Shown here: positions 18,160 through 27,700 of the stretch, one piece after another
Layout of the letters: each line of letters begins with the position of its first letter
Position numbering within the stretch: the first letter of the stretch is position 1
Source of the DNA: CAYXDO01 sp964463485
Lineage (GTDB): Bacteria; Myxococcota; Kuafuiibacteriia; Kuafuiibacteriales; Kuafuiibacteriaceae
DNA length: 64,000 nt
Assembly: GCA_964463485.1 (NCBI GenBank)
Contig: CAYXDO010000011.1
Coordinates: forward strand, 1 to 64,000
Direction: 5' to 3'
The notes under the pieces: generated by a model
What the model saw: the letters and a program-made list of their open reading frames with translations, nothing else
The model's database searches: none
What the model was told of the DNA's origin: nothing
Translations under genes and position numbers: made by a program

Positions 18160-19638
18160 GTGTCTGGGTCCGAACAGGAGGTGACCAGGGAGCTGCCGCT
18201 GACGGAAGCGGTCGAGCCCCCTCGGCCCGCGCGCGCGCGGCTCGTGTTGCTGACGGGCCCGGAGGCGGGTCGAACCTTCAGGCTGGGAGACGAGCACGAG
18301 GCCGTGATCGGCCGAGGACCGAGCGCGCAAGTACAAATTCAGGTCGCAGCGGTTTCTCGCCGTCATGCCGCGATTCGTCGCTCAGGCCTTCGCGAATATT
18401 CCATCGTCGATCTGCGGAGTAGCAACGGGACGGCGCTGAACGGAGCGGCGACCTTCGAGTCGAGGTTGGTGTTCGGCGACCGGATCACCCTGGGCCAAGA
18501 GGTCGAGCTGCTCTTCGAGCAAGACGACGAGGCGCTCGACGAAGTCCTGCATCGCCAGAGGATCGAGGCGATCGGACGTTTGGCGGGCGGAGTCGCGCAT
18601 GACTTCAACAACTATCTGGGATCGGTTTTGGCCAACGTACACGTGCTCGAAGGGCTCGACGGATCGACGCAGCTCTCTGACACGGAAGTGCGTGCGATCA
18701 TCGACGACATCCGGCTTGCGGCCTCTGGCGCATCGGCGTTGACCGAGCAGCTGCTCGACTTCTCTCGACGGAAGAGGCGCATGGATCGGCCTACGGAGGT
18801 CTCGTCGTTGGTCGAGGAGGTGTTGCGGCTGTGTGTGCCGACGTTCCGCGGGGTCGTGGAGGTCGATCGTGAGTTGGAGGCTGAGTTGGTGGTCCGCGGG
18901 GACCGGGCGCAACTGTCGCAAGCAGTGATGAATCTTTGTTTGAATGCTCGGGACGCGATGCCGGATGGCGGGCGGTTGCTGGTGAAGGTCGAGCGGGCGG
19001 GGCGGCCCGGGCACTTGCCTCCAGGTCCGGGCGCGCATGGGTACGTGCGAATTCAGGTCACCGACAACGGCAAAGGCATGGACGAGGAGGTTCGCAGCCG
19101 CGTGTTCGAGCCGTATTTCACGACCAAGGGTCTTGGTCGAGGCACGGGGCTCGGGCTGGCCAGCGTCCACGGCATCGTGAAGAGCCATGGAGGTGATGTC
19201 GCGGTGGAGAGTAAGGTTGGCGAGGGAACGACCTTTTTTCTGTACCTCCCGATGGAAGCGGCCCACCGTTTTCGCGAGCCGACGCCGGTGCCGTCCGAGC
19301 TCGCGACTCGGCCTCGGCGCTCGACGTATGCGCTGGTGGTCGATTCGGACGAGCTCTTCGTGCGGGGTGTCCAACGACTATGCGAGCACGCCGGGTTTCG
19401 GGTTCTCGCAGCGAGCGGCCCTGCAGAAGCGATCGAGATTGCGACACGGTATCGGGGGCAGGTCGGGGTCGTGTTGTTGGACTCGGACGTCGAGGAGCAA
19501 TCCCGGACTTTGCTTCGATCGTTGTGCGGATCTGCGCGCCTGATCGGCTTGGGTGAGCCTGGGCCCGGATTGGACGCCGCGCTCGAGAAGCCCGAAGTTC
19601 CTTCGAAGCTCGCCGATTTGCTCGCGGAGCTCAGCTGA
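18160..19638 (+). CDS. Hybrid histidine kinase with N-terminal FHA and C-terminal receiver domain
   Basis: Soluble two-component sensor kinase of 492 residues, starting at GTG. The FHA domain spans about 27-118, with Arg52 (GRG), SRRHA at 66-70 and SSNGT at 87-91, so it should bind phosphothreonine. The dimerisation/phosphoacceptor box RLAGGVAHDFNN has His147. The ATPase domain has an N box (NLCLNARDAMPDGG), G1 (VTDNGKGM) and G2 (GTGLGLASVHGIV). The C-terminal receiver (about 390-490) keeps LLDSDV and an LEKP lysine but has a thin acidic pocket. There are no membrane segments, so input is probably through Ser/Thr phosphorylation read by FHA, which would connect eukaryotic-like kinases to two-component signalling. 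It may be co-transcribed with the transporter. Confidence 0.9.
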   Translation: MSGSEQEVTRELPLTEAVEPPRPARARLVLLTGPEAGRTFRLGDEHEAVIGRGPSAQVQIQVAAVSRRHAAIRRSGLREYSIVDLRSSNGTALNGAATFESRLVFGDRITLGQEVELLFEQDDEALDEVLHRQRIEAIGRLAGGVAHDFNNYLGSVLANVHVLEGLDGSTQLSDTEVRAIIDDIRLAASGASALTEQLLDFSRRKRRMDRPTEVSSLVEEVLRLCVPTFRGVVEVDRELEAELVVRGDRAQLSQAVMNLCLNARDAMPDGGRLLVKVERAGRPGHLPPGPGAHGYVRIQVTDNGKGMDEEVRSRVFEPYFTTKGLGRGTGLGLASVHGIVKSHGGDVAVESKVGEGTTFFLYLPMEAAHRFREPTPVPSELATRPRRSTYALVVDSDELFVRGVQRLCEHAGFRVLAASGPAEAIEIATRYRGQVGVVLLDSDVEEQSRTLLRSLCGSARLIGLGEPGPGLDAALEKPEVPSKLADLLAELS

Positions 19639-19647
19639 GGGCTTTTT

Positions 19648-20865
19648 TCAGCACGCAGATTCGCAGGCAGCTCCGGTTGGAGTGGGTTGGCAGCCGGCCG
19701 GGGGGCTGTCACAGGCCGCGGGGGCGCCCGAAGAGAAGCATTTCCAGATCCCGCATCCCTTGCCTTCGATGAAGAAGGACTCTTTGAGGAGCTTTCCGTC
19801 TTCGTCGTAGACTTTCCAATGGCCGTCGGGCTGGCCTTCGTCCCACTCTGCATCCATGGCTTTGGCACCGTTTTTCTCGTGAAAGTAGGTCCACTTTCCG
19901 TCTGGCCTGCCTCCTCTCAACTGGCCCGATTCGCGGAGGTCGCCGCTCGGGTACCAAGTCTTGAAGGGTCCATCCTTTTGTTCATCGACCCAGAAAATCT
20001 CGCTCGACTTTTTGCCGGTGGGATAAAACTCAGTCCAGAGGCCATACCGTTTTCCGAATTTCATGGTGCCTTCGGCGAGCTTGGTCCCGTCTGCGGCCCA
20101 GTTCGTCCAGGCGCCGACTTGGAGCCCAGAGCGATACTCACCCACGGTCTTTTTCTGACCATTTTCGTGAAAGTCCGCGGCTTGCCCCTCCCGTTTTCCT
20201 TCCACCATGTTGGCACGAACGGCCAGCGTACCGTCGCGGAACCATTCGAGTGACTCACCCGTCTCTTTGCCGCGCTCGAAGAGGACTTCTTTCTTCTTCT
20301 GACCATTGTCGTAGTACGTGGTCGACAAACCGATTTTTTCACCACCTTGGAAGGAGCTGACTTCCTCGAGTTGGCCGTTCGGGTGATAGTAGCGCCACGT
20401 ACCCTCGTGACGGCCTTCCATACGTAGGCCCTCGGCCTGTTTGGCTCCACTCGGGTGGTAATAATTCCATCGGCCGGTGGCTTTGCCTTCGGACCACGCC
20501 CCCTCGACGGATTGCTGCCCGGACTCGTACCAGCGCTTCTCGGGACCTTGGAGCAGCCCGCTCTTGAAGCTGAGCTCGTACTCCCGCTTTCCTCCCGGAA
20601 ACCAGGCGTACATCGGGCCGTGATACTGGCCGTCCTTCTTGCACGCGACTCGATTGCCTTCGTCGACTCGCTCCGCGCCTTGTTCACACGCGGGGAGCGC
20701 TCCTTCGCGGACAGGGCCGGGGGGAGGCTTCGGGACCTCTGCGCCCTGGCAGCCCAAAGACAGGCAGCCTGCTCCTGATCCGGAGCAGGCCAGCAGCAGG
20801 GAGCAGACCCCGAGACCTGCTCGACTCCACCGGTGGTTACGTCTCGAGCTTTCGGCTACGCTCAT
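19648..20865 (-). CDS. Lipoprotein with MORN-like (YwqK-type) repeats
   Basis: Predicted lipoprotein of 405 residues. The chosen ATG gives a signal peptide with the lipobox LLLAC near residue 27; an upstream in-frame extension would run inside xdhA on the other strand. A short Cys-containing linker is followed by about 11 repeats of the MORN/YwqK type, for example YHPNGQLEEVSSF and YDNGQKKKEVLFERG. It ends in a Cys/Pro-rich tail (CxxxPPAGC). Function is unknown; such repeat proteins are often annotated as antitoxin-like but without a partner here. Its start lies only 13 bases from the start of divergent xdhA, and it is convergent with the kinase gene (9-base gap). Confidence 0.8.
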   Translation of the reverse strand: MSVAESSRRNHRWSRAGLGVCSLLLACSGSGAGCLSLGCQGAEVPKPPPGPVREGALPACEQGAERVDEGNRVACKKDGQYHGPMYAWFPGGKREYELSFKSGLLQGPEKRWYESGQQSVEGAWSEGKATGRWNYYHPSGAKQAEGLRMEGRHEGTWRYYHPNGQLEEVSSFQGGEKIGLSTTYYDNGQKKKEVLFERGKETGESLEWFRDGTLAVRANMVEGKREGQAADFHENGQKKTVGEYRSGLQVGAWTNWAADGTKLAEGTMKFGKRYGLWTEFYPTGKKSSEIFWVDEQKDGPFKTWYPSGDLRESGQLRGGRPDGKWTYFHEKNGAKAMDAEWDEGQPDGHWKVYDEDGKLLKESFFIEGKGCGIWKCFSSGAPAACDSPPAGCQPTPTGAACESAC

Positions 20866-20878
20866 TCCGCCACAAAGC

Positions 20879-22339
20879 ATGGAAGCTCTAGAGTTTAGCA
20901 TCAACGGCCGCTTGATTCGCGAACGTGATGCGTCCCCCAACACGACTCTCTTGGCGTACCTACGCGGGCCGCTGGGCCTCACCGGCACCAAGGAGGGTTG
21001 CGCGGAAGGCGACTGCGGCGCCTGCACGTGTGTCGTGGCGGACCCCGTAACCGCCAGCTTCAGAGCCGTGAATTCATGCCTCGTGCTTCTCCCGATGGTG
21101 CACGGCAAGCAGGTCTTCACGGTGGAGGGCCTCGCGGATCGTGGAGCGCTGCATCCCGCGCAGAAGGCCATGTCCGAGCACCTGGGTTCTCAGTGCGGGT
21201 ACTGCACGCCAGGGATCGTCATGTCGCTGTTCGAGGCGACCTACCGCACCGACCTCGACGAGGCCTGGAAGCTCGACGACCAACTCTGCGGCAACCTTTG
21301 CCGCTGCACGGGCTATCGCCCCATTCGAGAGGCGCTCGTCGAAGTGGCCGGCACGCGGCCAAACGACCGCTTCTCCCGCTTGCTCGCGGCGCCAGCCGAG
21401 GTCGAGAAGGCCGGCCTGGCCTACCAGGCACAAGGGGAGCGCTTCGCTACTCCGACCTCCCTCAGCGAGCTCTTCGGAGTCCTCGAAAGAGAGCCCGACG
21501 CCGTCCTGGTCGCCGGGGGCACCGACCTTGGACTCGAGGTCACGAAGAGATTCCGACGCTTCCCCTCGCTCGTTTCGCTCGAGGGGCTCGCGGAGCTGCG
21601 CCACATCGAAGTCGGCACGGAACGCGTTCGGATCGGCGCGGGCGTTCGCTTGTCCGATCTCGAGTCGGCTGTTCGCAGCGTGCTTCCGCCGGTCGAACGA
21701 ATGCTTCGCTTCTTTGGATCGCGCCAGATCAAACACCGCGCGACGGTCGGCGGAAATTTGTGCACGGCGTCTCCGATCGGCGATCTCGCGCCGATTCTGC
21801 TCGCGCTCGATGCGGACGTCGTCATCGCGGGTCCATTGGGCGAGAAGCGTTTGCCATTGTCGAAATTTTTCACCGGTTACCGAAAGACGGCCGTCGGCCG
21901 GGGGGAAGTGTTGGTGGCGGTTGAAGTTCCGCGTCCGGATCCTGCGGACCGCGTGGTCGCCTACAAGGTGAGCAAACGACAGGAGCTCGACATCAGCACG
22001 GTATCCGCAGGTTTGTTCGTGCGACTCGACACCGAACGTCGCGTCTCCATCGCTCGCTTTGGATTTGGAGGCATGGCAGCCACGCCATCGCGAGCGGCCC
22101 ACACCGAAGCTGCGGCGATCGGCCAGATCTTCGACGAATCGCTCATGAAGGCGCTCGGCGAGACGCTCGACCGAGACTTCACGCCCATCGACGATCACCG
22201 CGGATCCGCTTGGTATCGCCGTCGCGTGGCCAAGAACCTATTGCTTGGATTCTTTCACGAGACGAGCCGCGCGGCCGCGCCGCGACTCGAACATCGACCG
22301 ACCGCGACGGTCTGCGCCGAGGTGTTGCCATGGAAGTGA
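20879..22339 (+). CDS. xdhA: Xanthine dehydrogenase small subunit (2Fe-2S and FAD domains)
   Basis: Carries electrons from the molybdenum site to FAD and NAD+ in purine oxidation (hypoxanthine to xanthine to urate). The 486-residue protein fuses two [2Fe-2S] domains to the FAD domain, as in Rhodobacter capsulatus XdhA. Cluster ligands: Cys41, Cys46, Cys49 and Cys67 for the plant-type centre; Cys106, Cys109, Cys141 and Cys143 (CGYCTPG, CRCTGYRP) for the second. FAD motifs are VAGGTDLGLEV and the TVGGNLCTASPIGD loop. The start is the ATG giving MEALEFSINGR, the usual N terminus. It overlaps xdhB by 10 bases. Confidence 0.94.
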   Translation: MEALEFSINGRLIRERDASPNTTLLAYLRGPLGLTGTKEGCAEGDCGACTCVVADPVTASFRAVNSCLVLLPMVHGKQVFTVEGLADRGALHPAQKAMSEHLGSQCGYCTPGIVMSLFEATYRTDLDEAWKLDDQLCGNLCRCTGYRPIREALVEVAGTRPNDRFSRLLAAPAEVEKAGLAYQAQGERFATPTSLSELFGVLEREPDAVLVAGGTDLGLEVTKRFRRFPSLVSLEGLAELRHIEVGTERVRIGAGVRLSDLESAVRSVLPPVERMLRFFGSRQIKHRATVGGNLCTASPIGDLAPILLALDADVVIAGPLGEKRLPLSKFFTGYRKTAVGRGEVLVAVEVPRPDPADRVVAYKVSKRQELDISTVSAGLFVRLDTERRVSIARFGFGGMAATPSRAAHTEAAAIGQIFDESLMKALGETLDRDFTPIDDHRGSAWYRRRVAKNLLLGFFHETSRAAAPRLEHRPTATVCAEVLPWK

Positions 22340-24699
22340 ACGAATCGGCCCTCTTCCAAGAAACGAGGGAAGCGCGCCATACGATGCCAGCGCCAGCGCT
22401 CGAATCCGACAAAGCCGCGCCGGCCTTGCCCCCTGCGCGCGTTCACGAGAGCGGGGAACGACACGCGACGGGCGCTGCGAGGTACGTGGACGACCTGCCG
22501 ACGCCGAAAGGCATGCTCGTCGGTGAGCTGTTCACGTCTCCAGAGGCGCGTGCGCGGATCAGCCGGATCGACGTCGAGGCCGCCAGGCGTGTCGAGGGCG
22601 TACACGCGGTGCTGCTGGCCAACGACATCCCCGGCGTCAACGACATCGCTCCGTTCACACACGATGAAGAGCTCCTCGCGAGCACGGAGGTCCACTGCGT
22701 GGGGCAGGCGATCGCGCTGGTAGTGGCGGAGTCTCTTGAGGCCTGCCGACGCGCGAAGAGCGTGATCTCCGTCGAGCTCGATTTGGGCAAGCCCATCGTT
22801 GGGCTCAAAGAAGCGCTCTCGCTTCGATCGTTCTTGACCGAGGCGCACGTCATCGCCCGTGGCGATGCTGCCGCCGCGCTCGCCTCGGCGCCCGTTGTGC
22901 TCGAGGGCGAAGTGAGAACTCCCGGGCAGGATCACTTCTATCTCGAGACCCAAACCTCGCTCGCCGTGCCGCTCGAGAACGGGACCTTTCACGTCTACTC
23001 GTCAACCCAGCACCCGTCCGAAGTGCAAGCCAAAGTGGCCGAAGTGCTCGGGCTCGCCCGCGCCGCGATCGTCGTCGAAGTCCCTCGCATCGGGGGAGGC
23101 TTCGGCGGCAAAGAGACACAAGGCGCGCACTTCGCGGCCCTTGCCGCCCTAGGAGCGCATCACACCGGGCGACCAGTCAAGGTCTGGCTCAACCGCGACC
23201 AAGACATGACCCAAACGGGCAAACGTCACCCGTTCTATTCGCGATATCGAGCGGGCTTCGATACGGATGGACGAATCCTCGCGATCTACATCGAGACGCT
23301 CGCGGACGGAGGCTTCAGCCAAGATCTTTCGAGCGCCATTCTCGACCGGGCGCTGTTCCACCTCGACAACGCGTATTACATCCCCGCGCTCCATTTCAGC
23401 GGGCGCGTCGCCCGCACGAACACCGTCTCCAACACCGCGTTTCGAGGCTTCGGAGGCCCTCAGGGCATGGTCGTCATCGAGACCATCCTCAACCGCGCGG
23501 CGCGGCATCTCGGCCTGGATCCGGCCGAGATTCGTCGGCTCAACTTCTACGGAGCTGCCCCTCGAAACGTGACGCCGTACGGCCAGATCGTCGAGGCCCC
23601 GCGGATCGAGCGGATCGCCTCTGAGCTGCTTTCCTCCTCGCGTTACGTCGAGCGCAGGGAAGAGATCGTCCGCGCCAATGCCACCACGCGATTTCGAAAG
23701 CGCGGCATCGCCTTCGCTCCGGTCAAATTCGGCATCTCGTTCACGAACAGCGTGCTCAATCAGGCGGGCGCGTTCGTGCTCGTCTACGCCGACGGGACCG
23801 TTCAGCTGAACCACGGCGGGACCGAGATGGGACAGGGCCTCCACACCAAGATGATCGCGGTCCTCTCGAAGGAGCTCGGCGTGACGGTCGAGCAGATCCG
23901 GGTCATGAGCACGGCCACCGACAAGGTCCCGAACACTTCCGCGACCGCCGCGTCATCAGGCTCGGATCTGAACGGTCAGGCCGTCAAAGACGCCGCGACC
24001 ACGATTCGCGAGCGTTTGAGGCCCATCGCCGCGAAGCTCCTCGAAGCCGATGATGATTCTGTGCACTTCGAAAACGGACGCGCCGCCGCCGGCGGACGCG
24101 TGATCTCGTTCGAAAAAGTCGCGAGCGCCGCGCATCTAGCGCAGGTGCCGATGTTCGCCGTCGGCTTCTACAAAACGCCCGGAATCCATTACGACCGCAA
24201 GGCCGGGCGCGGGAACCCGTTCTACTATTTCGCTTACGGCGCGGCGGTCATCGAGGTGGAGGTCGACGGTTTGACCGGAGAGCATCGCGTCGTCTCGATC
24301 GAGGTCCTCCATGACGTCGGTGACTCGCTGGTGCCGACGATCGACCGCGGCCAGATCGAAGGCGCGCTCGTTCAGGGGTTGGGGTGGCTGACGCGCGAAG
24401 AGCTCGTGTGGTCACCAAGCGGCCACCTGAAGACGCGATCTCCGGACACCTACAAAGTCCCTGCTATGAGTGACGCTCCGCTGAGCTTCAACGTCGAGCT
24501 GTTGAAGGACGCGACCCAGCCTCACGTGATCCACGGGAGCAAGGCCGTCGGTGAGCCCCCTTTCATGCTCGCGATCGGTGTCGTCACTGCACTCGAACAT
24601 GCGATCTCGGCCTTCGGGCCGGCCGCGTCACATGTCGACTTGCGGCTTCCGGCCACTCCCGAAGCCGTGCTTCGAGCCGTCGAATCCTTGCGGTCGTAA
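22330..24699 (+). CDS. xdhB: Xanthine dehydrogenase large (molybdenum) subunit
   Basis: Catalytic molybdopterin subunit of 789 residues. The three residues that distinguish xanthine dehydrogenases are present: Glu206 (QDHFYLET), Arg372 (FRGFGGPQG) and the catalytic base Glu742 (GEPPFML). Cofactor motifs GGGFGGKE and GTEMGQGLHTK are intact. I therefore call xanthine dehydrogenase rather than aldehyde oxidase or CO dehydrogenase. The start is the ATG overlapping the xdhA stop, which matches family length. No xdhC maturation factor is visible in the window. Together with the ssnA operon about 5 kb away it supports a purine-catabolic region. Confidence 0.94.
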   Translation: MEVNESALFQETREARHTMPAPALESDKAAPALPPARVHESGERHATGAARYVDDLPTPKGMLVGELFTSPEARARISRIDVEAARRVEGVHAVLLANDIPGVNDIAPFTHDEELLASTEVHCVGQAIALVVAESLEACRRAKSVISVELDLGKPIVGLKEALSLRSFLTEAHVIARGDAAAALASAPVVLEGEVRTPGQDHFYLETQTSLAVPLENGTFHVYSSTQHPSEVQAKVAEVLGLARAAIVVEVPRIGGGFGGKETQGAHFAALAALGAHHTGRPVKVWLNRDQDMTQTGKRHPFYSRYRAGFDTDGRILAIYIETLADGGFSQDLSSAILDRALFHLDNAYYIPALHFSGRVARTNTVSNTAFRGFGGPQGMVVIETILNRAARHLGLDPAEIRRLNFYGAAPRNVTPYGQIVEAPRIERIASELLSSSRYVERREEIVRANATTRFRKRGIAFAPVKFGISFTNSVLNQAGAFVLVYADGTVQLNHGGTEMGQGLHTKMIAVLSKELGVTVEQIRVMSTATDKVPNTSATAASSGSDLNGQAVKDAATTIRERLRPIAAKLLEADDDSVHFENGRAAAGGRVISFEKVASAAHLAQVPMFAVGFYKTPGIHYDRKAGRGNPFYYFAYGAAVIEVEVDGLTGEHRVVSIEVLHDVGDSLVPTIDRGQIEGALVQGLGWLTREELVWSPSGHLKTRSPDTYKVPAMSDAPLSFNVELLKDATQPHVIHGSKAVGEPPFMLAIGVVTALEHAISAFGPAASHVDLRLPATPEAVLRAVESLRS

Positions 24700-24710
24700 A
24701 TAGGGGATGA

Positions 24711-24727
24711 GGCCCCGAGCTGGGGCC
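24711..24727. terminator. Hairpin between convergent genes, possible terminator
   Basis: A perfect 6-bp inverted repeat, GGCCCC (24711-24716) and GGGGCC (24722-24727), with a 5-base loop, lies 12 bases after the xdhB stop and before the stop of the convergent gene. There is no T tract on either side. It may serve both genes, as a factor-assisted or inefficient terminator. Confidence 0.4.
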
Positions 24728-24741
24728 AAAGAAGCGAACAA

Positions 24742-27700
24742 TCAGTTCGATTCGTTCAGCAGGAACATGATCCCAGGAATGACCTTGTTGATGACCACGA
24801 TGTCGTCCGAGTTCTCCCAGATCAGACCTTCGGCCATGTCTTGCGGCTGCCGATTCGTCGAGACGAGGTAGGGGGCGAAGAAGCCGCCGCTCGGGAAGCG
24901 ATTGCTGCGCGGTCGTCCGAACAACATCGCGACGGCATCTTGGGCCTGGTTCAGCACGAGCAGGTCACCGATGCCGTCACGGTTGTAGTCGCCTCCGCTG
25001 ATCTGAAAGGGCGCCGATGGCTGACCAGCGCTGAACGAAACCGGCGGATCGAAGATGCCTGGATTGGTGGGATGCAGAATCACTACGCCAGATTCTCCGA
25101 TTCCCACGAGGGACTTGCCGCGCAAGGGATCGACGTTCGGGAACTGCATCAGGTGCAGCGCGGAGATGGAGACATTGGTGTTGAAGATGACTCGGTCGAA
25201 CGCCGAGCCGTTCCACGACCACAACGTGATGTTGTCGGACCTCGAGTTGGCGATCGCGAAGTCGAGGTAGCCGTTCGAGTCGTTGTCGATGTTGCCCGCT
25301 ACGACGCTGTTGGCTCCGATCGCTTGGGGAATGACGAAGTTGTACGGGCTCTCCAAGCCGTTTGCTTCGAACATCCGACCACCGTGCCCGATCGGTCCGG
25401 TAGCGGCGAAGATGGCGTTGCCATTACCGTCGTTATCAGGGTCGCCGATGGCCGTGGAGGAAGGCTTGTCGAGGTGAATGGGTTGGATGGCATAGGTGGG
25501 CTGGACGGTGCTCGTGCTCAACACGAGGGCAGCGGTGTCGCCGTCGACATATTGATTCTGAGATGCCACCGCCATGTCCGAGTTGAACGCGCCATCGAGG
25601 TCGCCGATCGCGATCTCGCGAGGCTCGACGTATCGCGGAAGCTCGACCGCGGGAATCGGAGCAAAGTCACCGCCGCCGAAGTTTTCGAACATCGCCGCCG
25701 CTGGAGGAATGAACTGCGGCTGGGTCCCCTGATCGTTGAGCGGGATCTCACATTCGATTCGATCGACGCCGAAGACCAAATCGGCGTTACCGCCCCCTAC
25801 GACCTCGCCTACGTTGACGGTGCCTGGGACTCGATCGAGCTGATTGCCGACCCGTCCGTAGACACACTCTTTGTCGGGAGGCGGCTGGAGGAAATCGAGC
25901 GGAAGGACGGGCGCCGCGCCAAACCGCCAAGCCCCCACGTTCGCGCCTCGGTTCGGCGCGATGACGAGAGTCTCTCCACGCCCGTCGAGGGCTGCGATGT
26001 CGAGGTCGTCATCGCCATCGAGGTCTACGCCCCGCGGCGAGCGCACGTCTTTGGCCATGATGTAGTTCCGGCGAGTGCCAAAGCGGCCGTTGAGGTTCTC
26101 GCGAACTTCCATCTGGTTGCCCACAGGAAGGGTGACGACGAGATCAGAGATGCCGTCGCCGTTGAGATCGGGCGTGTCGTAACCGTTCGGATCGGCAGGA
26201 AGCTCGATGGTCTGGTGGTTCACGAACCCAGGGGGGTTGGCACCGTCGCACCGCAAGACTGAGATGGCCCGGCCCTCGGTGATCCCGACGAGGTCGAGAT
26301 ATGCGTCCGTGTCGACCTTCGCGAACTCGACATAAATGAGCGGGTACCGAGTCGGGTAGTCGCGGCCCGCGATGAAGTTTCGTGCACCCTGGTTGATGAA
26401 GACGGTCACAAAGCTCGTCCGACCGCGGCCGACCGCGATGTCGAGGTCACCATCGCCTTCGATGTCGCCCACAGCGATGTCGACGATGCCACCGACGAGG
26501 CCGATCGACTCGGCGACGACGAGCCGCCTGTTCGGCAGCTGCCGCAGGACGACGAAGTCGAGCCCGTTGGCGTCGTTACCCACGATCACATCCGGACGGC
26601 CGTCCGGCGGGCTGTCGAAGTCGGCCGCGTAGAACGCGCGTGCGCCCACGGCTGGCGCATACGCGTATTGAGCCGGAGCGGCAAAAACGCCGCCGCCTTC
26701 GTTGAGGATCACGTAGACGCTTCCTACTCCGACCCCCACGACGTCGAGATCGCCGTCCTGGTCGTAGTCGATGAGCTGGGCTCGCTCGAGGTTCGCGTTG
26801 AGACTGATCGGCGCTCCGAAGGTGAAGCTTCCCGAACCAGGCAGGATCACGGCGCCGCTGTTGCCGCCATAGAGCAGCAGGTCTGCGCGACCGTCGCCGT
26901 CGAGATCGCCCACTTCGAAGTTCGTGGTGCCGGCTGGAACCGGCACTTCGATCGCCCGGCGAAGGTTCGGGCCGTGAACGACGACCACATTCGACGAGAC
27001 TCGAGCCGTGATGCCATCGCCATCGGTCGCGATCGCTTCGATCACCGACGTGGAGCCCGTAGTGCGCGAGTAGTCGAACACCGTCCGGTACGGCGGGTCT
27101 CGAATCTCGGCGATCGTGACGCCATCGACCAGGATCTCCACGCGGTCGATTCCTTTGGGGGAGTTGGCATCAACGCGAATGTCGGTCGAACCGAAGACGC
27201 CGTCGCCGTCGGTCGGCTCGATGAATCGAGTCACCGGAGCGACGTTCTCTTGATTGAACACGGTGATGGTCGAGCGTGCTGGACTCGAGCGATTGCCGGT
27301 CATTTGACCGTCGATGATCGTGGCGTCCCACGCGACCGCGTCGATGTCATAAGGGCCGTTCGGCAGGGTGAGCGTGTCGAGGTTGAATTCGAGCGGACTC
27401 GCCGAACCCGACTGCGCGTTGGCGTCGATCTGACGAATGCCCGCGGGGTCGGCTGCGGTGACCGAGACGATGATCGAGCCAGTGGCTTCGGCACCGTCCG
27501 CTGGGTCGATCGTGACGACGGGACCCGTGCGATCGACGCGGAAGCTACCCTCGGTGGAGGACGAGTTGCCGCTGACGTCAGTGGTCTCGATGCGAAGCGT
27601 GTGATCACCTTCGGCGAGGGTGCTCGCGTCGAAGGTGCCATTCAACGTTTCGGAGGTCGCACTCGCCGAAGAGACGCCGTCGATGAACACTTCGATACGA

